64,000 nt of DNA from Anaerobacillus alkalidiazotrophicus (GTDB lineage Bacteria > Bacillota > Bacilli > Bacillales_H > Anaerobacillaceae), in assembly GCF_001866055.1 (NCBI RefSeq), contig NZ_MLQS01000019.1, forward strand, positions 84,111 through 148,110, given 5' to 3'. The translations under genes and the position numbers were made by a program. How positions within the stretch are numbered: position 1 is the first letter of the stretch; each line of letters begins with the position of its first letter. The notes below the pieces were generated by a model that had not been told where the DNA came from, ran no database searches, and saw nothing but the letters and a program-made list of their open reading frames with translations. Shown here in pieces: positions 1 through 8,923 of the stretch.

Positions 1-160
1 ATAACGCTTGTTGAATTTGAGTTTGTACAGTAAATTAGAAAACCCCCATGAAAATTTAGTGGTAAGTATGATACAAAAATAAGATTCGTAAAACTCAATC
101 ATAATAAACATGGTAATAAATACTTTTAAAAGGTTACTTATTTTGCAAAATTCTCTTACT

Positions 161-283
161 GAGTGAATTTTATAATTGCCTAAATGAAGCTACATAAAAC
201 AAATGTTGTTGGAAATGCTCTTCGTCCATTAATATTTAGTATCATAGTAGCGAAAATACACAATTATGAAATTGAAATTCATT
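161..283 (+). repeat. Family 3 MITE-like repeat, copy 1
   Basis: About 120 bp that match, with scattered differences, the reverse complement of 8787-8903. The outer ends are imperfect inverted repeats, roughly GAATTTCATAATT and AATTATGAAATTC. The middle carries a GTTGTTGGAAA motif, which in the other copy forms a hairpin. No reading frame is conserved between the copies, so this looks like a small non-autonomous element rather than a gene. A family 1 mini-repeat follows within a few bases. Confidence 0.6.
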
Positions 284-287
284 AACT

Positions 288-342
288 TTATCCCACTCTT
301 AAGGGGCAAGTAAGACCCCCACTGATTGAAGTTCAGCTTTAT
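288..342 (+). repeat. Family 1 repeat, mini copy A (about 55 bp)
   Basis: Consists of the left end (TTTATCCCACTCTTAAGGGG...) joined directly to the right end (CCCCCACTGATTGAAGTTCAGCTTTAT) of the 216-bp family 1 repeat. The internal hairpins are missing, as expected from deletion between CCCCCAC direct repeats. It is bounded by TTTAT on both sides. Together with copy 1 of family 3 it fills most of the 398 bases before the first gene, where I see no coding sequence. Confidence 0.75.
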
Positions 343-398
343 ATTTTTCGTATTTTTTCATGGAATAGGGGAAATTAACATAAAGGGGGTTTGTTAAA

Positions 399-890
399 AT
401 GAACAAAAAAATTATTCTTGTATTATCAGTTTTATTCAGTTATATGGTTTTCAGTTTTAGTTTATTTCCTAACGATGCTTTTGCAACTATGACTTCAGAA
501 ACTACTGAAGAAGAAAGTAGTTCTCGTATTCATAAAATTGGAGAAACCGCTAATGTTGGTGGATTAGATGTTACTGTTCAATCACTAACAGTAACAGAGG
601 ACCATGGTGATGGGCGTAGGCTAATACTCAACGTATCTATTTTTAATCATTCGGAAGAGGAAATTGATGTTCTAGGTAACAACATGAAATTATTAAATCA
701 TCAAGGAAAGAATCAGTGTAGAATTATTGCTAATGAAAAAAGGGCAGTACCAACAATTACCATTAATCCAGCTGAGGTTCACGATGAGCAAATCATTTTT
801 GAAATTGAGGATTTAGGCATCTACAATTTTACATTTAGAAACCCATTTTATACGGGTGAGGCGTATTGGTCTATTGACCTTTCAGAATAA
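399..890 (+). CDS. Secreted DUF4352-like protein
   Basis: A 163-residue protein with an N-terminal signal peptide: MNKK, then a hydrophobic core (about residues 5-22) and a likely cleavage after FPNDAFA near residue 29. There is no lipobox cysteine. The mature part reads IGETANVGGLDVTVQSL and then a beta-rich stretch with ILNVSIFNHSEEEIDV, the pattern of DUF4352 (telokin-like) extracellular domains often found on Gram-positive lipoproteins and secreted proteins of unknown function. The start follows an AAAGGGGG ribosome site. It stands alone between repeats and its own terminator. Function unknown; the domain call rests on pattern only. Confidence 0.75.
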   Translation: MNKKIILVLSVLFSYMVFSFSLFPNDAFATMTSETTEEESSSRIHKIGETANVGGLDVTVQSLTVTEDHGDGRRLILNVSIFNHSEEEIDVLGNNMKLLNHQGKNQCRIIANEKRAVPTITINPAEVHDEQIIFEIEDLGIYNFTFRNPFYTGEAYWSIDLSE

Positions 891-903
891 AAAACGAAAT
901 TAG

Positions 904-947
904 ACTACATTCACATATATTTTCGAATATGTAAATGTAGTTTTTCT
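904..947 (+). terminator. Rho-independent terminator
   Basis: Stem ACTACATTCACATAT pairs with ATATGTAAATGTAGT across a short loop and is followed by TTTTTCTT. It lies 14 bases after the DUF4352-like gene. Confidence 0.8.
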
Positions 948-948
948 T

Positions 949-1170
949 ACATAATCAAAATTTATAAATTTCTAATTTGGAAACTGTCTAGCTTCAGCGC
1001 GTACGAGCTCGGTCACTTCAGGCCTTTTTCGGAAGCCAAAGAGCGGCTTCTGTCAAAGGCCGCCCCAGTGAAGCTACTACTCGAATTACTTCGAAGCTGC
1101 TTTGCGACGAGCAAACGGAGTGGCACAGGAGCAGCTGCTCGAGACCAAGGCGCTTGCTCTTTACTTAATA
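949..1170 (+). repeat. Family 2 dispersed repeat, copy 1
   Basis: Begins with ACATAATCAAAATTTATAAA and TTTGGAAACTGTCTAG, followed by a GC-rich core with several short inverted repeats (for example CGAAGC and GAGCAGCTGCTC). It matches 27242-27410 in its first 45 bases and in islands further on. Its base composition is clearly more GC-rich than the neighbourhood. Both copies begin directly after the T-tract of a terminator. No coding potential is evident. Confidence 0.6.
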
Positions 1171-1220
1171 CTTAATATTCTGATTATTGTTCTCGCACAA
1201 CTAAAAATGGAGGTTATACA

Positions 1221-1808
1221 TTGGATTTGCGAACTAAATGGAATGATAAATATAAAGACCGTATTAAAAAGTTTATAGATAATAAAAATAAACCGAATGA
1301 AAGGTTAGAAAACTTATCCACATATTTTACAGGTGGGAAAGGCCTAGATCTTGCCTGTGGCCTTGGAGCAAACAGTCTCTTTCTGGCTCAATTAGGCTAT
1401 AACATACAAGCATTGGATATTTCGGAGGTAGCTACACAATATGTTAGAGACCAGGCGAGGGAAAAGCAACTTGATATAGTTGCTACTGCAATTGATCTAA
1501 CTAATTTAAGTAATCTGAATTTTAAAAAGAATTTATTTGATCTAGTAATCATTACTTATTACCTTGATCGCGACATTTTTCCATATGTTAAATCAATCAT
1601 TAAAGATAATGGATACTTTTTTATGGAAACATTTTATTTATCAGAAGAAACAAAGAAAGTTGGAATATCAAATAAATACAAGCTACATTCTAATGAGTTA
1701 CTATCTACCTTTACTGATTGGCAAGTTCTTTATTATGAGGAAAATGAAAAAGAGGGACGACAAACAATACTAGTAAAAAACAAGTCTATTTCAAATGCCC
1801 TGGAATAA
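1221..1808 (+). CDS. Class I SAM-dependent methyltransferase
   Basis: A 195-residue cytoplasmic protein starting at TTG, chosen because GGAGG lies seven bases upstream and no ATG fits. Motif I is GLDLACGLGANSLFLAQLG (about residues 40-58), followed by motif II-like acid IQALDIS and motif IV-like DLVIITYYLDRD. This is the Rossmann-fold layout of the methyltransferase_11/25 or TehB-like families. The substrate cannot be told. It is monocistronic, between the GC-rich repeat and the long pckA leader. Confidence 0.8.
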   Translation: MDLRTKWNDKYKDRIKKFIDNKNKPNERLENLSTYFTGGKGLDLACGLGANSLFLAQLGYNIQALDISEVATQYVRDQAREKQLDIVATAIDLTNLSNLNFKKNLFDLVIITYYLDRDIFPYVKSIIKDNGYFFMETFYLSEETKKVGISNKYKLHSNELLSTFTDWQVLYYEENEKEGRQTILVKNKSISNALE

Positions 1809-1855
1809 ATCTATGTTATTTGATTATAAGATTTTAGCTTAAGTATGAAATGAGT

Positions 1856-1903
1856 GAAACTCTAATTCTATTTCTTTCTTTTTTAAGAAAAAGAATTAGT
1901 TTC
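1856..1903 (+). terminator. Possible terminator or hairpin
   Basis: GAAACTCTAATTCT pairs with AGAATTAGTTTC around a TTTCTTTCTTTTTTAAGAAA centre that is itself self-complementary. The T-tract after it is weak, so termination is likely but not certain. Confidence 0.45.
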
Positions 1904-2026
1904 TCATAATTTTATTATGTAAACTACATTTTTTAATAATTAAAAAAACTAGAATGATTATTTATCATTAGTAATTTTAAACATTCACTGAATGTACATT
2001 TACTAGCAATAATAATTTTGTATAAA

Positions 2027-2044
2027 TTGTGAAACGGTTCACAA
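2027..2044. promoter_or_regulatory. Palindromic operator candidate upstream of pckA
   Basis: TTGTGAA-ACGG-TTCACAA is a perfect inverted repeat with a central CG, resembling LacI-family or CcpA-type operators, about 107 bases before the pckA start. A second perfect palindrome, ACATTCA-C-TGAATGT, lies at 1981-1995. In Bacillus, gluconeogenic pckA is repressed in the presence of sugar by CcpN; which regulator acts here is unknown. Confidence 0.4.
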
Positions 2045-2150
2045 ATACAAGTAGGTGCAGCATATTATTTAAATGTAAAGTATTCTAGATTTAGCAAAAT
2101 TAAAAGAGTAGTACATGTGGTTATAATTTTATAAAAAGAGGTGGATGTTT

Positions 2151-3722
2151 ATGGGTAAAAACAGTAACATCTCATTAGAAAAACTTTTAACAAATACTGA
2201 GGTCTATCGCAATTTATCTGTACCCCAGCTTGTAGAAGTCGCGATAAAAAGAGGAGAAGGAAAGCTTACTAACACTGGAGCTTTACGAGTATCTACAGGA
2301 AAGTATACAGGACGTTCTCCTAAAGACAAATACATTGTAAAAGAACCTACTACAGAACAAAAAATTGCGTGGGGAGCTGTCAATCAGTCAATAGAAGAAG
2401 AAAAATTTGAAGCTCTTTTTGCAGATGTTCTGCAATATTTAAATGAAAAACAACTATTCGTGTTTGACGGCTTTGCAGGTGCTGACGACTTGTATTGTTT
2501 ACCGATTACTGTTGTAAATGAGTATGCATGGCATAATTTATTTGCTCATCAGTTATTTATACGCCCAGCTGACGAGGAATTAAAACATCATAAAGCTCAA
2601 TTTACAGTCGTATATGCACCAGGTTTCCAAGCCAAACCAGAGAAACACGGCACAAAAACAGAAACTTTTATTATTGTAAATTACAAAAAGAAAATGGTCT
2701 TAATTGGCGGTACTGAGTATGCAGGTGAAATGAAAAAGTCAATTTTTAGTGTAATGAATACGATCTTACCAGATAATGACGTTCTACCAATGCACTGTTC
2801 AGCAAATATTGGAGAAAATAATGATGTAGCACTATTCTTTGGTCTTTCTGGGACGGGAAAAACAACATTATCCGCCGACCCAAATCGTTATCTAATTGGA
2901 GATGATGAACACGGCTGGTGTGATGCTGGAATATTTAACTTTGAAGGTGGCTGTTATGCTAAGGCAATCCATCTTTCTATGGAAACTGAGCCAGAAATAT
3001 ATAAAAGTGTTCGTTTTGGCGCCATTCTTGAAAACGCTATTATTAATGACAAAACAAGAGTGCCAGATTATGATGATAATAGTTTAACTGAAAATACTCG
3101 TGTTGCATACCCAATTAACCATATTGATAATGTAATTATTCCAGGTTTAGCTGGACACCCGAACGTTATTATATTCTTAACTGCAGATGCATTTGGAGTA
3201 TTACCACCAATTTCTAAGCTTACAAAAGAACAAGCTATGTACCATTTCCTTTCTGGATACACTAGCAAACTTGCTGGGACAGAAAGAGGAGTAACAAAAC
3301 CTCAAGCGACATTCTCTACATGTTTTGGCGCACCTTTCCTACCACTATATCCAAGCGTTTATGCAAAACTACTAGGTGAAAATATTGATAAATATAATAC
3401 AACTGTTTACCTTGTTAATACCGGCTGGACTGGTGGTCCTTACGGAGTAGGGAAACGGATGAAATTAAGTTTTACACGAGCTATGATTACAGCAGCTTTA
3501 AAAGGAGAATTAGATAAATTTGCATTTAATCCTGACCCGATATTTGGTCTACTAATACCGGAGTTTTGCCCTGGTGTTCCAAGAGATGTTTTAAATCCTC
3601 GAAACACGTGGCCAAATAAAGAGGACTATGATAAACAAGCTAAAGATTTAGCTGATCGTTTTAATAAGAACTTTGAGAAACTAGAAAGTAATGATCCAAC
3701 TATTAAATCCATGAAGTTTTAA
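2151..3722 (+). CDS. pckA: Phosphoenolpyruvate carboxykinase (ATP)
   Basis: Converts oxaloacetate and ATP to PEP, ADP and CO2, the entry step of gluconeogenesis in the cytoplasm. The P-loop GLSGTGKTT is at about residues 231-239, preceded by the metal and substrate region HCSANIG and followed by LIGDDEHGW and [18 protein letters not shown] and [10 protein letters not shown] are also typical of the ATP-type family. The 523-residue length is normal. I place the start at the second ATG (2151) because AGAGGTGG at 2137-2144 touches the first ATG (2145) but sits six bases from the second. It is monocistronic, with an unusually long leader of about 340 bases that carries two palindromes. Confidence 0.95.
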   Translation: MGKNSNISLEKLLTNTEVYRNLSVPQLVEVAIKRGEGKLTNTGALRVSTGKYTGRSPKDKYIVKEPTTEQKIAWGAVNQSIEEEKFEALFADVLQYLNEKQLFVFDGFAGADDLYCLPITVVNEYAWHNLFAHQLFIRPADEELKHHKAQFTVVYAPGFQAKPEKHGTKTETFIIVNYKKKMVLIGGTEYAGEMKKSIFSVMNTILPDNDVLPMHCSANIGENNDVALFFGLSGTGKTTLSADPNRYLIGDDEHGWCDAGIFNFEGGCYAKAIHLSMETEPEIYKSVRFGAILENAIINDKTRVPDYDDNSLTENTRVAYPINHIDNVIIPGLAGHPNVIIFLTADAFGVLPPISKLTKEQAMYHFLSGYTSKLAGTERGVTKPQATFSTCFGAPFLPLYPSVYAKLLGENIDKYNTTVYLVNTGWTGGPYGVGKRMKLSFTRAMITAALKGELDKFAFNPDPIFGLLIPEFCPGVPRDVLNPRNTWPNKEDYDKQAKDLADRFNKNFEKLESNDPTIKSMKF

Positions 3723-3762
3723 AAAGGATTTTAAATTCATAAATTATTAAATAAATAGAAGA

Positions 3763-3801
3763 AAAAGCATCTTCATCATAAACGTGAAGGTGCTTTTTAC
3801 T
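3763..3801 (+). terminator. Rho-independent terminator of pckA
   Basis: AAAAAGCATCTTCA pairs with TGAAGGTGCTTTTT across a nine-base loop and ends in a T-rich tract. It lies 40 bases after the pckA stop codon. Confidence 0.85.
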
Positions 3802-3960
3802 TTTTCACCTTAATTGTATATTTATTTGGTTCATAATGATTTGATTACTATTATTTTTTATAAATAATGTGAGTAAATTCAAGCTTTTGTCATATTTAAT
3901 CACAATTATATAGTATAAAAACCACATTTGACCATATGATTTAATACTTAAGGGGGGAAG

Positions 3961-5577
3961 ATGATGGATAACAAATCATATCCTAAAGTTGCATATTTTT
4001 GTATGGAGTATGGATTAGATTCAAAAATGAAAATGTATGCAGGTGGCCTTGGAATTCTTGCTGGTGACTATTTAAAGGGGGCGAAGGATTACAATTATCC
4101 GATCATAGGGATCGGGATAAAATGGAAACAAGGTTATTCTGATCAAAAAATTGATGAAAACGGTCAACCATATGATGCTTATTCGAACCATCAATATGAG
4201 TATTTAGAAGATACTGGGATAAGTGTAACGGTAAAAATTAGACAAAGAGATGTTATATGTAAGGTGTGGAAAGTTGACAAGTTTCAAAATGCCCCTTTAT
4301 ATCTTTTAGACACCGATTTACCTGGAAATGAAGATAGTTGGATTACTGGTCAGTTATACGGTTGGTTTGGAGAGGAACGAATTGCTCAAGAAATGGTACT
4401 TGGCATAGGCGGGGTTCGAGTTTTAAGAGCACTAGGATATGATATAGATGTGTATCACTTTAACGAAGGTCACGCACTTTTTGCTGGCTTTGAATTAATT
4501 AAAGAAAAGATCGATCAAGGTATGGGTTTTGAGGATGCAGTCTTAAAGTCGAGAGAGGAGATTGTTTTTACAACACATACTCCAGTGATTCAAGGAAACG
4601 AATCACATTACTTAGATCGTTTAATGTATATGGGTGCAAATAATGGATTAACAATTGAACAATTAGTTTGGATTGGTGGTTCACCATTTAATATGACAGT
4701 TGGAGCCTTGAGGCTTGCACGTCATTCAAATGCTGTTGCAAAACTTCACAGTAAAACAGCAAATAAAATGTGGGCATGCGTAAAAGATCGGTCAGAAATA
4801 ACTGGAATTACTAATTGTATTCATAAACCTACATGGGTAGATGAAAAAATGATTGATGCTGCTGTAAACGATGGAGATTTATGGGGCAACCATATGAGGA
4901 ACAAAAGAAATTTAATTCAATTTGTTAAAGATAAAAATGGTGTAGTACTTAATGAAAACAATATGATTATTGGATTCTCTAGACGTGCAGCCCCTTATAA
5001 ACGAAGTAATTTTATTTTTACAGATGAAACTATAATTGGACCATTGTTAAATAGCGGTAAAATTCAAATTATCTTTTCAGGAAAAGCGCACCCTTTAGAT
5101 GACACGGGTAAAGAAATCGTTGCTAATCTAGTTGCAATGACAAAAAAATATCCAAACTCTGTCGTATTCCTAGAAAACTATGATATGGAAATTGGTAAAA
5201 TGTTAACAAGAGGATCTGATGTATGGTTAAACAATCCAAGAAGACCAAAAGAGGCAAGCGGAACATCGGGGATGAAAGCAGCAATGAATGGTGTTCTAAA
5301 CTTTAGTATCCTTGACGGTTGGTGGCCTGAAGCTTGTGTACATGGGAAAAATGGTTGGCAGTTTGGAGATGGGTTCCAGTGTGAAAATGAGAAGAAACAA
5401 GATGAACGTGATTTAAGGGAACTCTATAAAGTTTTGTTAAAAGAAGTTATTCCAACGTATTACGAGGACCGTGCTAAATGGATTAAAATGATGAAAAATA
5501 GTATTCTAAGCACAAAGGATCAGTTTGATGTGAAACGAATGCTTGAAGAATATTATCAAAAGTTATATAAAAAGTAG
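3961..5577 (+). CDS. Alpha-glucan (glycogen/maltodextrin) phosphorylase, short GT35 type
   Basis: Releases glucose 1-phosphate from alpha-1,4-glucans with a pyridoxal phosphate cofactor. The PLP-lysine signature is EASGTSGMKAAMNG with K439 as the Schiff-base lysine; the usual form is EASGTGNMK, so the GN is replaced by SG as in the short phosphorylases. At 538 residues it is far below the 750-800 of standard GlgP and fits the compact alpha-glucan family phosphorylase group. VYHFNEGHALFA and GFSRRAAPYKR are further conserved sites. AGGGGGG precedes two adjacent ATG codons (3961 and 3964). No glycogen synthesis genes lie nearby, so it may act on stored glycogen or on imported dextrins. Confidence 0.88.
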   Translation: MMDNKSYPKVAYFCMEYGLDSKMKMYAGGLGILAGDYLKGAKDYNYPIIGIGIKWKQGYSDQKIDENGQPYDAYSNHQYEYLEDTGISVTVKIRQRDVICKVWKVDKFQNAPLYLLDTDLPGNEDSWITGQLYGWFGEERIAQEMVLGIGGVRVLRALGYDIDVYHFNEGHALFAGFELIKEKIDQGMGFEDAVLKSREEIVFTTHTPVIQGNESHYLDRLMYMGANNGLTIEQLVWIGGSPFNMTVGALRLARHSNAVAKLHSKTANKMWACVKDRSEITGITNCIHKPTWVDEKMIDAAVNDGDLWGNHMRNKRNLIQFVKDKNGVVLNENNMIIGFSRRAAPYKRSNFIFTDETIIGPLLNSGKIQIIFSGKAHPLDDTGKEIVANLVAMTKKYPNSVVFLENYDMEIGKMLTRGSDVWLNNPRRPKEASGTSGMKAAMNGVLNFSILDGWWPEACVHGKNGWQFGDGFQCENEKKQDERDLRELYKVLLKEVIPTYYEDRAKWIKMMKNSILSTKDQFDVKRMLEEYYQKLYKK

Positions 5578-5599
5578 GCTTGATTTCTCAAATGATTTG

Positions 5600-5722
5600 T
5601 TCTTAAGGGTCATAGACCCCACCTCTAAGCAAAGCGTAGGTGGGAACTTCCATTCAGGTGGAGTCTCAACTCCACCTGAATTTTCGATGTTCTAGCGAAG
5701 CTAGAACGAGTTCTCTAAGTTT
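5600..5722 (+). repeat. Three-hairpin array, possible diverged family 1 repeat
   Basis: Starts with TTCTTAAGGGTCATAGACCCC, close to the family 1 left end CTTAAGGGGCAAGTAAGACCCCC. It carries three successive hairpins: CCCACCT...AGGTGGG, TTCAGGTGGAGT-CTCA-ACTCCACCTGAA and GTTCTAGC-GAAGC-GCTAGAAC. The right end does not match family 1. It may be a related element or simply terminator structure. Confidence 0.4.
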
Positions 5723-5761
5723 TAAGTTGATACACTTCATATGATTTGGTAAATAAATTTA

Positions 5762-5797
5762 GGGGCGATCCGGTATAATTAGATTCGCCCCTTTTCC
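5762..5797. terminator. Terminator between converging genes
   Basis: GGGGCGATCC and GATTCGCCCC form a stem followed by TTTT, in the gap between the phosphorylase gene and the converging yyaC gene. Confidence 0.65.
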
Positions 5798-5890
5798 ATA
5801 CAATAGATTATTATTGGCTATCTAAGCGCTTTTATATGCATTTGGCTTTCGTTTCAAAGGTATAGTTTAAGACAACTTCTCCCGATAAAA

Positions 5891-6502
5891 CTAAAGTAAA
5901 ATGGGCTGATCAGATGGATAGTTAAAATATTGCCTCACAGTCAAGGATATACCTCTTGAAATCTGTAATGCCATAGTATAGATGAGATTTAAATTCGTGT
6001 AGAAAAGGGAATTTTCTACACTAGGGTCATTTTCTAAAACTACTCCCATAACACTACAGTCACCTATAGGAGGAAGATCATGCCCAAGGCCAGCTCCAGG
6101 TAGCACAGAACCATTTCGAACAACTATAGAATTAACAATCTTTGGATTCCCTAATACACTATCAATTGCAATAATGAAACTATTGTTTGGAAGATTAAGG
6201 CGTGAAATCTCAGGAACGTTTGTTGCATCTATTGGTGTTTGAAGACTTCCTAGGACGGTTAAATGGCCAGGATATAAATTCTTTAATAACGTTCCAACAA
6301 AAGGGCCTAAACTATCTCCATTGATAAGATTCGAGCCAATTCCTATTACATAAATATGTTCTATCCCCTCAGGTAAAAGTGTAAATAAGCTGTTACGTAT
6401 ATATAAAGGTGCCAATTTGTTGTTATATGGAATAACTTTATCGTACATGTTTAGTTTCGTATTTTTATTTAAATTGTTGCTCACCTCTAATCGTTTTTCC
6501 AT
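5891..6502 (-). CDS. yyaC: Spore protease-related sporulation protein YyaC
   Basis: A 203-residue protein of the YyaC (DUF1256) family, related to the germination protease GPR and seen only in spore formers; its exact role is unsettled. Recognisable blocks are VIGIGSNLINGDSLGPFVG, LGSLQTPIDATNVPE, IIAIDSVLG and LPGAGLGHDLPPIGDCSV. I start it at the ATG at 6502, since GGAGG lies seven bases upstream of that codon; an in-frame ATG at 6535 would add 11 basic residues but has no comparable ribosome site. It converges with the phosphorylase gene across a hairpin-rich spacer. Confidence 0.88.
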   Translation of the reverse strand: MEKRLEVSNNLNKNTKLNMYDKVIPYNNKLAPLYIRNSLFTLLPEGIEHIYVIGIGSNLINGDSLGPFVGTLLKNLYPGHLTVLGSLQTPIDATNVPEISRLNLPNNSFIIAIDSVLGNPKIVNSIVVRNGSVLPGAGLGHDLPPIGDCSVMGVVLENDPSVENSLFYTNLNLIYTMALQISRGISLTVRQYFNYPSDQPILL

Positions 6503-6680
6503 GTTCGTCCTCCGTAGCTTCTTTTTGCCCTTCATAAATTTTTCTGATTTATCTTAACTATAATTAGTTTCTTCGCATTTATAAAAAATCCTTTAAAGTA
6601 AAACAAAAGATTATTATGTCAGTCTATTTCCACATATAGATCATTAATTATTTCCATAATGATTAAAGTTTAACCTTTAT

Positions 6681-7050
6681 TTGGATTTAAATGAAGAGAC
6701 CATTAAAGGGCTAATCATGTCAATATGCATGAGGATTTTCCGGGTATCCCTGAGGAAGACCCAGAAAAAGTTATCTATGAAGAAGATATATTTATGGGTT
6801 ATCGATATTTTTCAACCCTTGATGTTGAGCCAACCTATGAATTTGGTTATGGATTATCTTACACAACGTTTCATTTTCCTAAAGTTAAAGTGAAAAAAAT
6901 TAAAGATAAAGTAAGGTTTCTGTTACAGTTGAAAATAGTGGAGATATGTCTAGTAGAGAAGTGGTACAAGTTTACCTCTCCGCTCCTGACAATAAATTAG
7001 AAAAGCCAGCAATAGAATTGAAAGCCTTCGTTAAAACAAAACAAAATTAG
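6681..7050 (+). pseudogene. C-terminal remnant of a GH3 beta-glucosidase
   Basis: From about 6725 the frame reads DFPGIPEED, then IFMGYRYFSTLDVEP and FGYGLSYTTFHF, the signature just before the fibronectin III-like domain of family 3 glycoside hydrolases. Near 6912 the frame shifts, and the continuation VENSGDMSSREVVQVYLS with a stop at 7048-7050 is the matching FnIII-like end. The catalytic (beta/alpha)8 and alpha/beta domains are missing upstream, so this is a frameshifted fragment of a lost gene. It cannot encode an active enzyme. Confidence 0.8.
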
Positions 7051-7089
7051 CATTGTTTGTTTAGAGTACCAATTGGTTGCTCTCTTTTT

Positions 7090-7200
7090 TTATCCCACTC
7101 TTAAGGGGCAAGTAAGACCCCCACCTCAAAACTTAAGGAAATCGAGAAGTTTAGGTGGGGGATGAAGGAAAACCCCCACTGATTGAAGTTCAGCTTTATA
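7090..7200 (+). repeat. Family 1 repeat, medium copy B (about 110 bp)
   Basis: Carries the left end, the first hairpin (CCCCACCTC...AGGTGGGG) and the right end, but lacks the central GAATAACTTTCATCAGTG hairpin. The junction lies at a GTGGGGGAT sequence that occurs twice in full-length copies, so it is an internal deletion derivative. It begins just after a T-run that may terminate the GH3 remnant. Confidence 0.75.
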
Positions 7201-7345
7201 ATCCCCTCAATATTAAAAGCATTGGAAAATGATACTACTTAGAACAAAGATCACGTTTAGGAGTTAAACGTGAGACGCATAAAGATGATATACTATAAAT
7301 AAAAAATTGATCCATTATAGTATAAAAGGAGAATAATTAAAGACT

Positions 7346-8212
7346 ATGGATACAACGGTTAAGGATTTATTTCTAAATCGACAAGCTGTAATTGCAACGA
7401 TGCATAAAAAAGAACAAGTAATTGCCCCTATTTTAGAGAAAGAATTAGGTATTTGTGTTACAGTACCTAAAAATTTTAATACAGATCTATTTGGTACATT
7501 TACAAACGAAGTCGAAAGAGCCGGAGACCAGCTCCAAGCTGCACGAAAAAAAGTTGAAAAAGCTATGAAACAAAGTAATGTCGGTATAGGAATTTCAAGT
7601 GAAGGCTCATTTGGACCACATCCATTCATACCTTATTTACCTTATAATAGGGAGCTCGTATTATTGGTAGATCAAGAACAGGAACTGGAAATTGTGGGAC
7701 ATATTGCAAATAGCAACACAAATTACGCTCAAAAAGTCATAAAAACTGTTGAGGAAGCCTATGAGTTTGCCTTATCAATTGGCTTTCCCACACATGGTGT
7801 TATTGTAAAAACCAATTCATCTACGACAAAAATGGACGAAATGGTTAAAGGGATAACCGATGTGAATCATCTACATCATGTGTTACACAACTTATTTTCA
7901 AAATCTGCAGATTCATTATATATTGAAACGGATATGAGGGCTCTATACAATCCTACTCGTATGAAAAATATTGAACTAGCAACAATCGACCTTGTGTCAA
8001 AAATACGTTCATTATGTCCGAATTGTTCATCTCCTGGTTTTGAAGTAACTGAATCTAAAAAAGGTTTAGAGTGTGAATATTGTGGTTGTCCAACAGAGTT
8101 AGTTCGTTCTCACATTTTTGAATGTAAAAAGTGTAATCATCAAGAAGAAGAACTTTATCCTAAAGGAAAAGAATATGCAGACCCTTCACAATGCCCACTT
8201 TGTAATCCATGA
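7346..8212 (+). CDS. DUF6671-like protein with C-terminal zinc ribbons
   Basis: A 288-residue protein that I recognise as the DUF6671 type, function unknown. The N-terminal half has AVIATMHKKEQVIAPIL, TDLFGTFTNEVER and GIGISSEGSFGPHP, conserved blocks that look like an active or ligand site. The C-terminal 60 residues hold three CxxC-type pairs (CPNC, CEYC, CKKC) and a final CPLC, suggesting two zinc ribbons. No signal peptide or membrane segment is seen. AGGAGAA is about 12 bases before the ATG, somewhat far but the only candidate. A strong terminator follows directly. Confidence 0.75.
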   Translation: MDTTVKDLFLNRQAVIATMHKKEQVIAPILEKELGICVTVPKNFNTDLFGTFTNEVERAGDQLQAARKKVEKAMKQSNVGIGISSEGSFGPHPFIPYLPYNRELVLLVDQEQELEIVGHIANSNTNYAQKVIKTVEEAYEFALSIGFPTHGVIVKTNSSTTKMDEMVKGITDVNHLHHVLHNLFSKSADSLYIETDMRALYNPTRMKNIELATIDLVSKIRSLCPNCSSPGFEVTESKKGLECEYCGCPTELVRSHIFECKKCNHQEEELYPKGKEYADPSQCPLCNP

Positions 8213-8221
8213 TTAAACGAA

Positions 8222-8269
8222 AGAATCCAAAGAAAAAAGAGCATAGGCTCTATTTTTCTTTGGATTCTT
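8222..8269 (+). terminator. Rho-independent terminator
   Basis: A long stem, GAATCCAAAGAAAAAAGAGC with GCTCTATTTTTCTTTGGATTC, and a four-base loop, placed 9 bases after the zinc-ribbon protein gene. Confidence 0.75.
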
Positions 8270-8308
8270 AGATTTGGTTCGTATCTATTAATTCTGTTGA
8301 CTGATACC

Positions 8309-8566
8309 CTATTCTTCCATCATCATGCATTGTTTATGTTCATTGAAATTCTGACTTGGTGCAGCTCCGACAGTACCATGGTGGTTTACATACATTTCTT
8401 TTACTTCATGTACTGTCATATTCTCATGTTTCGATAATTTCTGGCCAAAGTTAAATGTACCATATGCATTTCCGTTTTGAGTTTCTTCTTCCATCGCTAG
8501 TGTGTTACCTGCCCCTAAAACTAGTAATCCTATTGATAGTGCAGTTACGACGATTGTTTTTTTCAT
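8309..8566 (-). CDS. Small secreted protein, unknown function
   Basis: An 85-residue protein with a clear signal peptide (MKKTIVVTALSIGLLVLGAG, cleavage probably after NTLA near residue 25). The mature peptide is hydrophilic, contains the stretch FNFGQKLSKHENM and ends CMMMEE. I do not recognise a family. The start is placed at 8566, nine bases after AAGGAG; an earlier ATG at 8575 overlaps that ribosome site and would add only three residues. It converges with the zinc-ribbon protein gene. Confidence 0.7.
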   Translation of the reverse strand: MKKTIVVTALSIGLLVLGAGNTLAMEEETQNGNAYGTFNFGQKLSKHENMTVHEVKEMYVNHHGTVGAAPSQNFNEHKQCMMMEE

Positions 8567-8786
8567 TAACACCATCTCCTTTTATTTTCTAATGTAAGAT
8601 TAAAATGAAATATTGAAGAAATGATGTAGATTTTTTGATAAAAAAAGTAATTTCATAGCTAAATGAATAGAATTATTTTAATTATGGTCTTTTTACCCAG
8701 AGCAATATGATCATCCCGTTCTATAGAACTTCGTTATTAGATGAGACAGAATCAGGAGAAAATGAGTGGTTAATAGTAAGTAAATT

Positions 8787-8903
8787 AATGAATTTCATAA
8801 TTGTTTATTTTCGCTACCCTGATCCTAAATGTGTTGGAAAAAGACCGTTTCCAACAACATTTAGACTTATGTATCTCAATTTAGGTAATTATGAAATTCA
8901 CTC
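8787..8903 (-). repeat. Family 3 MITE-like repeat, copy 2
   Basis: Reverse complement of the element at 161-283, with the same subterminal inverted repeats and a better preserved central hairpin (GTTGGAAA...TTTCCAAC). A family 1 repeat begins about 20 bases later, the same neighbour order as copy 1. Open frames crossing it are not conserved between copies. Confidence 0.6.
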
Positions 8904-8923
8904 AAATAATTACAAATTTTTAT

